Shown here: piece after piece, positions 48,201 through 56,600 of the stretch | Position numbering within the stretch: position 1 is the stretch's first letter | Layout of the letters: each line of letters opens with the position of its first letter | Assembly: GCA_017535665.1 (NCBI GenBank) | Contig: JAFXTS010000010.1 | Coordinates: 1 to 61,408, forward strand | DNA: 61,408 bases | Origin: Bacteroidales bacterium | Lineage (GTDB): Bacteria; Bacteroidota; Bacteroidia; Bacteroidales; WCHB1-69 | Reading direction: 5' to 3' | Program-made: the position numbers and the translations under genes | Notes under the pieces: model-generated | Told to the model about the DNA's origin: nothing | What the model saw: only the letters and a program-made list of their open reading frames with translations | Databases searched by the model: none

Positions 48201-51200
48201 CGGCCGGCAACAGCCCCGTCGTGCTCGACTCCATCGACCTGCAGGTCGTCAGCGGACAGGGCACCGGTATCCAGGAGAAGGTATATTACCATAGTGGCAG
48301 CCTTGACATCGCCAACACCACCGATGCCAGCAGCTGGAACCTGATGATTACCACTATGGACTATGACGGCGGTGACCACGCCATCATCCATTTCAGCGAC
48401 CCGATCAGACTCGAACCCAACGAGACCATCTCGCTGCTCATCAACACCAGCAACGCTATGCAACTCTACTACAACGTGGAGACCCAGATCCAGCCCGGTG
48501 ACGTACTCGCCAACAACAACTTCATGACCATGCGCAAGGGCTACGGCTTCCAGTACACCTCCGACTTCCAGGAAGGTTTCCCGACATCCTCACCTGATGC
48601 CCGTAGTTTCTGCGGTACCATCCACTTCGACGTGGAAGGCGAACTCCACTTCGGCTGTATGTCAGACCGCACTCCGGTGGCCGTTATCGTTGACAGCGTA
48701 CCTGAAGTGAGCGCCATCACCGGCGAACTTGATCCCCTCTGCAACGGCGAAAGCCTGAACGCCGATGTGCTGGCCGAATTAGTGCCCGAAATCAGTTGGA
48801 ACACCGCCGACGAGCAGAGCCAGACAACACAATGGATGGTATCAGTGGACGAAGAGGATGCCGTTGAACTCAACGACAACACCAACATCTTCTACTACAA
48901 TCATTACTACACCCTCATCTACAGTGCCACCAACAACTGCGGCACCGATGAGACTTCCATCGACGTTGAAGTACACGATGCTCCGGCCTTCGACAATAAC
49001 GACCTTGAAATCGAGGAAGAGCAGTGCATCAACAGTCCTATCGCAGTCACCATGCCTGGTTTTGAAGACCATGGTTCTGACGTGACCGGATCATGGGAGT
49101 ATGCCAGCGCATTTGATGTAACCCCCGACGAGGCCGAATTCGAGCCTCTCAACATCCAGGAGGGTATCACTGCCACTGGTGACTACTACATCAGAGGATA
49201 TATTGAAAACGACTGCGGCGGAGACTACACCGCCATCGCCATGGTGAGCGTGTTCGACAAGCCGGTCATCGCCCCCATCGAGGACAAAGACTTAGGCATC
49301 TGCTTCGGCGCCAACATCAACCCCGAAGTTCCTTACGTGGATGAGGACGAATACATCGCCGCCACCGCTGAAGGTTGGTTGAAGGTACAAGACGACGAGG
49401 AGGCCGATCCGGTAGAGCTCACCTTCCCGCAGACTGCCGACATGGATTGGAACGACGTACGTATTTGCTACTTCGCCACCAACGACTGCGGCACCACCTA
49501 TTCCGATACCATCACCCTGACGGTGCATCCTGACATCGCACTGACGGTCAGACACGACCTCACCGCTCCTTACATCTGCCCCGCTGTGGGTGTGGAGTTG
49601 ACAGCCAGCACCCCGATCGCTGACGCCACCTTCGAATGGAGCAACGACGACGAGGGCGGCTTGGTGTCCACCACCGGCAACCCCGTAGCGGCCAAGAACG
49701 GCTCCGAGGATGTTGACCATTACTACACTGTGGTGGCCACCGACGGCTTCGGCTGCCGTGACACCGCCACCACCACTGTGGCCGTGGTCTTCCACAACGA
49801 CCTCGTTTACGACACCGTTGAGATCTGCGAACTTGAACTGCCCTACACCTACGTTTACGGTGATCAGGACACCACCCTCCAGAGAGCAGGCAGCCACATC
49901 GTCAAGTTCCCCCAGGCCGACGGCTGCGACTATGTCGTCAACCTGACCCTCGCCACCCGTGAGGTCACCATCATCGACTACCACGCCAACCTCTGCTCCG
50001 ACGGCGACACCTACTACTGGGATGCCGTTGAGGGCATGGAACGCACCTACACCGAGGCCGCCAGCGATACCATCCATATCTATTACACCGGCAGCCAGTG
50101 CGACAGTATTCTCCACTGCATCAACGTGACGCAGGGCGAGCCCTCACTGGTCATCACCGACCCGCAGCTCTCCGGCTTCACCGGCGAGGCACTCTCCACC
50201 ACCGTCTTCGGCAGAACCGAATGCGACAACAACCTGAAGGTCGCCATCGAGTACGACCTCTACAAGGACGGTGAGATGGTCAACCCCGATGACTATGGCA
50301 CCCTCAACTTCACCACGGCCATCCCCGACCTGAACCTCAGCTTCGGCCGTAACGTGCACGCCGCTACCGGCAGCATCCCGGCCAGCACCTTCAACATGTA
50401 CAACTACCAGTACGGTTACTTCTACCTCGGCTTCTTCGGCACCGCACCCAACACTGTGACCGCCACTTGGAACCAGCCCGGCGAGTACAAGATCGTCTTC
50501 CGCGTCGTCGGTCGCACCGGCGGTATGGACTACCCGTACCAGTCATCACCCGGCGTGGTCATCGGTGGTGGCGGCGGCACGACCACCTCGGTCTATGCCA
50601 CCGACTCCCTCATCATGTACGTCAGCGGTGAAGGCGGCAACGAAGGCCAGGAGGCTGATGTTAACAACGGCCAGAACGGCATGATCACCATCTCCGCCGT
50701 CCAGGATAACCCCGTCATCGGTGCCACCAGCACCTTCGCGGTCAACATTGAGAACCCCGCCGAAGCCGACCCGCAGACCAAGGTCGCCCTCGACTACGAG
50801 GTCTATCGTGACGGCCAGCTGCTGAGCGAGCTCAACGGCTACGGCACCATGACCTTCGCCACCTTCTACGACCGCACCAACGCCATGGTGGGCAACGCCC
50901 TCGAATTCCCCGACGGCAGCGTGCCCGAGGCCTCCTTCCGCGTGGGCTTCTACAGCTACGGCTACTTCACCCTCGGATTCTGGTCACAGACCGACAACGA
51001 GTTCACCGCCAACTGGCAGCAGCCCGGCGAGTACAAGGTGGTCTTCCGCCTCGTCGAACGCACCGGCGGCACCCCCTACCCGCTCACCTACGGCACGAAC
51101 CCCAATGACACCGTCGGTGGTGCCAACGGTTCCAACACCGGCACCGTGCTCGACACCAACGCCGTCATCTTCTACATCCCCGTCGCAGAGCCCGCTGAGG

Positions 51201-53398
51201 CCGTCATCGACACCATCGTCTGCGAGAACGACCTGCCCGTCATGATCCACGGCACCGAGTTCAGCGACGACGCTCAGGAGGACCTCCACGTCTATTCCGA
51301 CAACGGCGTCTATGACACCATCTACCACCTCACCCTCACCGTCGCCCCCGCCTACACCGCGGAGAACCCCGTCGAGCTTGACACCGTGGTGTGCGCCGGC
51401 GCCTTCCCGTTCGAGTGGAACGGCATCACCTTCGAGGAGGCCGGCTCACAGACCGCCAACCTCCAGACCGTGCTCGGCTGCGACTCCGTCGTGTCCATGA
51501 CCGTCACCGTTGACCAGCCCGCACACGCAGCCTACACCGAGACCGCCTGCGGATCCTACGAGTGGAACGGAACCCTCTACACCGAGTCCGGCGACTATGA
51601 GTACAGCTATGACAACGACTACGGCTGCACCGTCACCGACACCCTCCACCTCACCGTGCACGACGTCACCACCACACCCGACGTGGTCGCCGTATGCGGC
51701 AGCTACGAGTGGAACGGCGAGACCTACTATGAGTCCGGCACTTACACCTACGAGCATGAGGTCGAGTATGACAACGACGTCTGCACCGTCACCGACACCC
51801 TCGTGCTGACCATCAACACCCCGCTCGGCACCGCCGACACCGTGGAGGCCTGCGGCTCCTACGAGTGGAACGGCGAGACCTACACCGCCAGCGGCACCTA
51901 CTACTTCGACTATGAGGACGCCGACCTCAACGCCGGCGAGTGCGAGCACGTCGACACCCTCTACCTCACCATCTTCGAGGTGACGCCTCTCGTCGAGACC
52001 GAGACCGGCTGCAACGAGTTCTACTGGCAGGCCGCCGACCAGACCTACTACGAGTCCGGCACCTACACCTACGACCGTGAGAACGAGTTCGGCTGCACCG
52101 TCACCGACACTCTCCACCTCACCATCTCGCAGCCCAACGGCGAAGTCATCACCGTGGAGGCCTGCGAATCCTACGAGTGGCACGATCGGCCCTACACCGA
52201 GAGCGGCGAGTACTACTACGACTATCAGGACGCTGACGTCAACGGCGGCGCTTGCCCGCACGTCGACACCCTCCGCCTCACCATCTCACAGCCCTACGGC
52301 GAGGTGTTCACCGTGGAGGCCTGCGGCGAGTACACCTGGATCGACGGCGAGGAGCCCATCACCCAGAGCGGCACCTACACCCACGAGTACCAGGAAGGCG
52401 AGACCTGCCCGCGCATCGACACCCTCGTACTGACCGTCAACCCGGTCTATGCGGTGGAAGACGAGCTGGAGATCAGCGTCACCGAACTTCCCTACACCTA
52501 TGCCGACACCACCTTCGAACTGGGCACGCAGTCCGGCGTGTTCACCGTACATCTGCTCTCCACCAGCGGTTGTGACAGCATCGTCACCCTCACCCTCACC
52601 GTCAGCGGCGGCAGCGAAGGCGACGCCTTCCTCACCGTCGAGAACATCTCCGACAGCGAGTTCGAGGTAGTAGCTTTCGCCAACCAGGTGGATCCCACCG
52701 AGAAGGTCGCCATCGCCTACTCCATCACCAAGGACGGCGAGCCCGTCAACATCGTCTCACACGACTGCGGCGGTGAGCTCAACATCAGCACCGAGTTCAA
52801 CGGCAGCTTCGTCGGACAGAACGTCTCCTACGGAGAAGGGTACATCCCCGGCAACACCTTCCGCCTCAGCTCACACTACCACGACTACTTCTACTTCCAC
52901 TTCCTCAACGGTCGCACCAACAGGATATCCCACTCCTTCACCGAGGAGGGCGAGTATGAGATCACCCTCACCCTCATGAGCCGCAACGGCGGTACCGACA
53001 TCTTCGTCCCCTACTCCACCGCGGGCGGCATCATGCTCATCGGTGGTGAGGGCAGCGCAGACGGCGAGGTGCTCGCCACCGAGACCATCACCTTCACCGT
53101 GGGCGGCGGCAGCAACGAGCCCGTCAACCCCGCTCCCATGGGCGTGGGCGACTACGGTCAGATGCCTGACATCACCCTCTTCCCGAACCCCGCACGTGAC
53201 ATCGTCACCCTGCGCACCAACGTCGCGGACGCCGACTGCACCGTCACCGACATGAGCGGCAAGGTCGTCCTCTCGGCCACCGCCGACCAGTCCAGCGACC
53301 TCCAGATAAACGTGTCGCAGTGGGCAGCGGGCGTCTACTTCGTCAACCTCCGCAGCAACGGCACCACGGTGACCAAGAAGCTGGTCATCACCAAGTAG
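42260..53398 (+). CDS. Giant T9SS-secreted modular surface protein (3,712 residues)
   Basis: A very large predicted adhesin. A long basic n-region and signal peptide (LLPLLLGILLCIGVGQKAWG) are followed by an N-terminal half of FN3 domains (ATISWTGNDNANSYEV, ATVTWTAGHSESNW, ADLTWTETGDANAW), anchor-J-like sandwiches and three copies of a ~150-residue module (near residues 45-215, 560-720 and 1435-1600). From about residue 1,610 come Ig-like domains, three copies of a second module (~2640-2790, ~2815-2970, ~3455-3610) and an array of CGSYEWNG-type repeats (~3090-3400). The last ~75 residues (ITLFPNPARDIVTLRTN ... WAAGVYFVNLRSNG) are a type A T9SS signal. No enzyme domain was recognised. Base composition shifts to markedly GC-rich in the second half. 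It is paralogous to the next gene. Confidence 0.93.
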   Translation: MKASLSLSNTGRRSRIALLPLLLGILLCIGVGQKAWGQETLTVNGNNTTTNSYVPIYGYWADSQSKCEFIIPSGMISEMAGSNISAMKFYLSSSSSYNQISATFNVFVKEVSQTTLTGYTGSTGATTVFNQTITINTSASNVEYNIPFSSDFAYQGGNLLIGFYQTGSTSYNYTYWVGESQSTNTAWYGYGSNTGSASQFLPKITFTYTPDQASCPKPRDLAASNIAPTSATISWTGNDNANSYEVMYGELVQNGVSNATYNFENGNFGISTPFTYSNDASYPWTVTSSGQSGYSGNYCIMSGNGGVGSSTSSFSITANFLEDGSISFRGGCWGEGTSWDVCTFDIDGSQQFSNGALQTWSTYTYNVTAGTHTFTWSYSKDGSVNPTGDAFYVDDIEFTGLFGGEPTFEQLGSYTAQSIPYLLQGLTPETTYNVYVRSNCSGNEQSDWVGPISFTTLESCPAPTNLTATATEHEATVTWTAGHSESNWILEYSTSSDFSGFTTENLSSPSYHFTCLPMGATYYVRVKADCGGGDESTWVTTSFSTSGAITCTTVGTGTSYTTSYGPVNDYWNYGYRQIIYPAASIGASGTISSIAFQYQYSTAMSRKNNVTIYMGHTSLSTFSSSTDWININSLEPVYSGPMNCSQGWNTFTLNTPFNYNGTDNLVMAILDNSGSYDGSYYAFYYSTGSGTVQLYLQNDDSPYNPNSPGSGSTSSYYPNTQFCIETATCSKPSDLTAEPDKHTADLTWTETGDANAWQICLNGDENNLIDVTSTSYTLTGLDAETQYNVKVRSICGDCDMSQWTSLNFTTLDACARPTNVTATQVMPTSVTLEWEGTETGRVRYGQLGSISFFEDFENGLGNFTTIDNDGDGYNWHTYSGNTDNYGNPTSLDYQHVTSASYDGYALTPDNWLVSPLVELGGSLSVWLRGQDPEWAAEHFAIYLSTSGNTVSDFLAGTVLVAETPAQAVYTEYTANLGNWSGQQGYIAIRHFNVTDMFRLNVDNFTIYGVGNWSEPVEATTNPFTLTGLDPETEYVIQVQNYCDDEEEYSGWSGVGITTPDNCATPYNVEIADITAHEATVSWTGIHETYDLQYASCTAQEYKYDDGIKTGDFYFSDEWYHWAVMFPANTYSGNFLTTISAYDNGPMNGTVAVYYGSLYEPNSLLGIMDVTFTGANQFVDFTFPEPLAINPSQNLWVVFGMQSCPYNSYPTAISATAAQQANASWYKTSSNEWIDYETAGGWMIHAHLLNADEFTTLSDVTSPQTLEELDSYTNYILRVRGNTNDCQDGHTDWSALTSFATTPACFPPTSVTVSDVTGGSAIVTWEGTSDEYNLIYRAANFEDAIYGAESPVTLCNLQAGTTYIVELQGDCGAEGLSPQLATAQFTTGNTAVTFSAGAITEDTYVPCGDFTSSQTIGSDEVTVEVPITEPVTIGDGTTTYYYYPINMYFNYSVTQELYTPAEIGSACTINSVSFYYDYSSSFSCSGVQMYMKHVNKTSFDNNTDMVQVYPSEKVWEGTMSASTAGWVTITLDEPFEYDGTSNLLLCMYDPTSGYPGSSYKFRTTATSNYSGIHWYSDSYTPDINDLTSFSGSKSYTQYRVNTQFGISGTGTATQIGSATGNEVEYQWKLDNEPIAGANGENYIITGAEMEALTPSLHTYTRWVKDLCNDWTQSEGEYTLDLRVPGAPQITEMPSGLFCGDQATLNVSSDNSSNMQLMYFWYDEYPISNNIQPIAHSGEQYTTDPMALGTNTLYVQAVTYRVENDIDTVWQCFSDPTEVILEAAPFEATAIAEIMPNTCGNYFTLQIDGNPAPNHTYVWYSDADCTHEVGRGNSYTLEDRQTETATYYMREYAWELEGGSYLCQSSNTASVEVTVLPLEAPYTLDGSYELCKGQPLNIAAFGEANDEQGLLDPYIVWFTSNDATEWIDTTASGSPLSRQIADVSTTLYAATASYIDSYSGPMTLSAPAATQTNYGNAVYFDITAGNSPVVLDSIDLQVVSGQGTGIQEKVYYHSGSLDIANTTDASSWNLMITTMDYDGGDHAIIHFSDPIRLEPNETISLLINTSNAMQLYYNVETQIQPGDVLANNNFMTMRKGYGFQYTSDFQEGFPTSSPDARSFCGTIHFDVEGELHFGCMSDRTPVAVIVDSVPEVSAITGELDPLCNGESLNADVLAELVPEISWNTADEQSQTTQWMVSVDEEDAVELNDNTNIFYYNHYYTLIYSATNNCGTDETSIDVEVHDAPAFDNNDLEIEEEQCINSPIAVTMPGFEDHGSDVTGSWEYASAFDVTPDEAEFEPLNIQEGITATGDYYIRGYIENDCGGDYTAIAMVSVFDKPVIAPIEDKDLGICFGANINPEVPYVDEDEYIAATAEGWLKVQDDEEADPVELTFPQTADMDWNDVRICYFATNDCGTTYSDTITLTVHPDIALTVRHDLTAPYICPAVGVELTASTPIADATFEWSNDDEGGLVSTTGNPVAAKNGSEDVDHYYTVVATDGFGCRDTATTTVAVVFHNDLVYDTVEICELELPYTYVYGDQDTTLQRAGSHIVKFPQADGCDYVVNLTLATREVTIIDYHANLCSDGDTYYWDAVEGMERTYTEAASDTIHIYYTGSQCDSILHCINVTQGEPSLVITDPQLSGFTGEALSTTVFGRTECDNNLKVAIEYDLYKDGEMVNPDDYGTLNFTTAIPDLNLSFGRNVHAATGSIPASTFNMYNYQYGYFYLGFFGTAPNTVTATWNQPGEYKIVFRVVGRTGGMDYPYQSSPGVVIGGGGGTTTSVYATDSLIMYVSGEGGNEGQEADVNNGQNGMITISAVQDNPVIGATSTFAVNIENPAEADPQTKVALDYEVYRDGQLLSELNGYGTMTFATFYDRTNAMVGNALEFPDGSVPEASFRVGFYSYGYFTLGFWSQTDNEFTANWQQPGEYKVVFRLVERTGGTPYPLTYGTNPNDTVGGANGSNTGTVLDTNAVIFYIPVAEPAEAVIDTIVCENDLPVMIHGTEFSDDAQEDLHVYSDNGVYDTIYHLTLTVAPAYTAENPVELDTVVCAGAFPFEWNGITFEEAGSQTANLQTVLGCDSVVSMTVTVDQPAHAAYTETACGSYEWNGTLYTESGDYEYSYDNDYGCTVTDTLHLTVHDVTTTPDVVAVCGSYEWNGETYYESGTYTYEHEVEYDNDVCTVTDTLVLTINTPLGTADTVEACGSYEWNGETYTASGTYYFDYEDADLNAGECEHVDTLYLTIFEVTPLVETETGCNEFYWQAADQTYYESGTYTYDRENEFGCTVTDTLHLTISQPNGEVITVEACESYEWHDRPYTESGEYYYDYQDADVNGGACPHVDTLRLTISQPYGEVFTVEACGEYTWIDGEEPITQSGTYTHEYQEGETCPRIDTLVLTVNPVYAVEDELEISVTELPYTYADTTFELGTQSGVFTVHLLSTSGCDSIVTLTLTVSGGSEGDAFLTVENISDSEFEVVAFANQVDPTEKVAIAYSITKDGEPVNIVSHDCGGELNISTEFNGSFVGQNVSYGEGYIPGNTFRLSSHYHDYFYFHFLNGRTNRISHSFTEEGEYEITLTLMSRNGGTDIFVPYSTAGGIMLIGGEGSADGEVLATETITFTVGGGSNEPVNPAPMGVGDYGQMPDITLFPNPARDIVTLRTNVADADCTVTDMSGKVVLSATADQSSDLQINVSQWAAGVYFVNLRSNGTTVTKKLVITK
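51190..52610 (+). repeat. Array of CGSYEWNG-type domain repeats within the giant protein
   Basis: At least six protein repeats of about 45-60 residues follow the pattern Cys-Gly-Ser-Tyr-Glu-Trp-Asn-Gly, then Tyr...SGxYxY, and end in DTLxLT(V/I). Examples are ACGSYEWNGTLYTESG, VCGSYEWNGETYYESG and ACGSYEWNGETYTASG. Divergent copies flank them (CAGAFPFEWNGITFEEAG before; CNEFYWQAADQTYYESG and CGEYTWIDGEEPITQSG within). DNA between copies is only moderately similar. Confidence 0.85.
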
Positions 53399-53423
53399 TC
53401 CGCAGCGGACACATATCTCCCAC

Positions 53424-53455
53424 AAAGAGGGCAGGATTTCCTGCCCTCTTTTTTT
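53424..53455 (+). terminator. Intrinsic terminator of the first giant gene
   Basis: A 12-bp hairpin (AAAGAGGGCAGG, 53424-53435; CCTGCCCTCTTT, 53440-53451) with a 4-nt loop runs directly into a T-run. It lies 26 bp after the stop codon. Confidence 0.9.
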
Positions 53456-53531
53456 GTACTGGGGTTGAAACAAAATGAGGAGCCAAGGCGTATAAAAAAG
53501 TTCAGCAAATTAAATTTTTATTAAAAGAAAA

Positions 53532-53562
53532 TTTGTTTTTAAAAAAAATAGTTGTAAGTTTG
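53532..53562 (+). promoter_or_regulatory. Promoter of the second giant surface-protein gene
   Basis: TTTG (53532-53535), 19 bp, then TAAGTTTG (53555-53562) matches the Bacteroidetes consensus at ideal spacing, 58 bp before the ATG at 53621. With the terminator just upstream, this gene is transcribed independently. Confidence 0.75.
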
Positions 53563-53620
53563 CCCGCAATATTTTGTACAAAAGGAAAAATATAGAAATT
53601 AGTAACTAAACCTCAATATT

Positions 53621-56600
53621 ATGAAAGCATTTTTTACCCTTTCAAACACCGGACGGCGATCCCGCCTTGCCCTCCTTCCCCTTTTCATGGGCATCCTTCT
53701 CTGCATCGGAGTAGGACAAAAAGCATGGGGACAAACATTGTTGACCCAGAACTTCGAGAACATATCAAGCATTTCTACTAGTTACTCTTCCACTGGTTGG
53801 TATGCCTATAATGCTGGCAATGGAAATAACTGGGAAATCACTGATGAAATGTCCAACAGTGGCTCTTATTGTGTATCGTATAGTTATAATTCCTCCTATT
53901 CGGCCAACTGTTATCTGGTATCTGCACCATTTAACGTATCTGCCAATATGACCAGTCTTAACGTATCTTTACAGGAGATGACCTACTATTATGATAGCTA
54001 CCCTGAAAGATTTGAAGTATTTTTTGTAAAAGCAAGTGATTTTTCCACGGCTGCGGGTGTAGTTTCCGCTACGCATTATAATGCCATCGCATCAGCGACC
54101 TACACCAATGAGGATTTTGCTCAAGTATCGGGTTCCAATACAAGTTCCGCACTGGCTGGACAAAGCGTAAGACTTGTTGTACATTGCACCTCTAACGCAG
54201 ATATGTACATGCTCTTCATTGATGACATCACTGTTACCGAGAGCACACCTGGCGGTAGCACTACTGTTGCCTGCACACCCACATTTAGCGACCCCAGCGA
54301 TGATTATATCAGCGCCTTCTCCACCTCTGGTGGAAACACCAATATCAATAACAGTACCTCATACACTTCAAGCGGTTACAGCAACTACTACAACAGTTAT
54401 TCGGCTTCCATTGCTGCAGGCCAAACCCTGACTTGTACAGTAATACCAAGCTCATCATCGTGGGAATACGGCCATGCCATTTGGGTTGATTGGAATAACG
54501 ACGGTTCTTTTACATCAGCCGAAAGGGTGGCTTATTCTTCGGCTGTGGCGACAGGCACTTGGAGCAGTTCTTTTACGGTTCCATCCTCAACCCCTGCAGG
54601 CAATTACCGCATGCGTGTGCTTCAAGAGTATTACACAGCTTCTCCCGAGGCCCCTTGCGTAAGCGCTAGTTATGGTGAGGCTGAGGATTACATGCTTACC
54701 GTCACTTCTGGTGGAGGTAGTCCTACCGTCACCTGCACCCCCACATTTAGCGACCCCAGCGATGATTATATCAGCACCTTCTCCACCTCTGGTGGAAACA
54801 CCAATATCAATAACAGTACCTCATACTCTTCAAGCGGTTACAGCAACTACTACAATAATTATTCGGCTTCCATCGCAGCAGGCCAGACCCTGACTTGTAC
54901 AGTAATACCAAGCTCATCATCGTGGGAATACGGCCATGCCATTTGGGTTGATTGGAATAACGACGGTTCTTTTACATCAGCCGAAAGGGTGGCTTATTCT
55001 TCGGCTACGGCGACAGGCACTTGGAGCAGTTCTTTTACGGTTCCATCCTCAACCCCTGCAGGCAATTACCGTATGCGTGTGCTTCAAGAGTATTACACAG
55101 CTTCTCCCGAAGACCCTTGTGTGAGTGCTTCTTTCGGTGAGGGTGAAGATTACATGCTTACCGTCACTTCTGGTGGCACCGCCCCTGTCACTACTGAATG
55201 TGAGCAGATTGGCCAAGGCACTGGAACGACATACTATTTCCCCATCGACAATTACTTTAATTATTCTTGTACGGAGCAGATTTACCTCGCTTCAGAGGTG
55301 GGAGATGCCGGCACCATCACTTCCATCAAGTTCTATTACAACTACGGCACGTCCTACACATGCTCGAACGTGACGATGTACATGAAGAATGTCTCCCGTT
55401 CATCATTCGCATCTACTACCGATTACGAACCTCTCTCAGCAAGCGACATAGTGTGGACTGGTAGTATTGCCCCGACTAGCGCAGGATGGTATACTTTCAC
55501 TCTGAACACACCATTTGAGTATGACGGCACCAGCAACTTGCTGGTAGCCTTCTACGATGGTACCAGTGGTTATCCTGGCACGAGCTACACTTGGCGTCAA
55601 ACCACATCACCCAACTCGGCGAACATGGCTCTGCGCTACTACAGCGACAGCTCTAACCCAGACCCATACAACTTAGGGTCGTATAGTGGCAGCAAGCAAA
55701 CGTACACCTACCGAGCCAACATGGAGGTTTGCGTTCAACGCATTAGTGTTCCTACCAGCACCCTCACCACCTCAGTCAGCCCTGCCGAAACCGGTACTAT
55801 CACTTTCGATCCGGATCCCACCTATAGCGGCAACCGCTATGAAACCGGCACCGAAGTGGAACTTACTGCAACCCCTGAGGAGGGCTACACTTTTAGCAGT
55901 TGGAGTATTGACGGTATCGCTACCAGCATCTCCACCCCCACCATCACCCTTACCATGGATGAAGACCACAGCGTAGTAGCCAACTTCGCCCCCCTCGCCT
56001 ACACCGTGAGTGTTTCAGCTGACCCCGCTGAATATGGCACGGTCACTGGAGGCGGCTCCTACGACTATGGCACCAGTTGTACGGTGACGGCCGCACCGAG
56101 CAATGCCACCTACCGGTTTGTAAACTGGACCCAGAACGGCAACGTGGTCTCCACCGATGCCAACTACACCTTCACCGTTCCCGCACATGATTGTTCACTT
56201 GTGGCCAACTTTGTACTGACGCCCTACACGCTCACCACTTCGGCCAACCCGAATGCAGGCGGTACGGTCACCCATCACTCCATCACCGACCCGACATCGA
56301 ACGCCAACGAAATGGTGGAGATTGTTGACCCCTCCTCAACTGTACAACAAGTGGCCTTCCCTGTTAACTTTATATGGGCTTACACCGAAAACCAGATGAT
56401 CCTTCATGCCGATGAAATTGGTCAAGCTGGCGCCATCACAAGTTTATCATACCAACGCTACTCTGAAGGTTCTGGCAGTCCTGTAACCCGTAACATCAAC
56501 ATCTATATGAAGCATACCACTATGAGTGCCTATTCTACCACTGCTGATTGGGTTGCGGTAGGTCCTGCGGATTTGGTTTACTCTGGCAACTACACTTTCC

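Noticed and set aside
46787..48463. 558-residue minus-strand frame inside the first giant gene, with similar frames at 59312-60517 and 58607-59284
   Set aside because: Valine/glycine-rich antisense shadow of Thr/Asp/Ala-rich coding sequence. The same shadow recurs at the homologous place in the second gene, as expected from tail similarity.
51190..52610. CRISPR-like periodicity in the first giant gene
   Set aside because: Periodicity is in-frame protein repetition with diverged DNA, without identical direct repeats and unique spacers.
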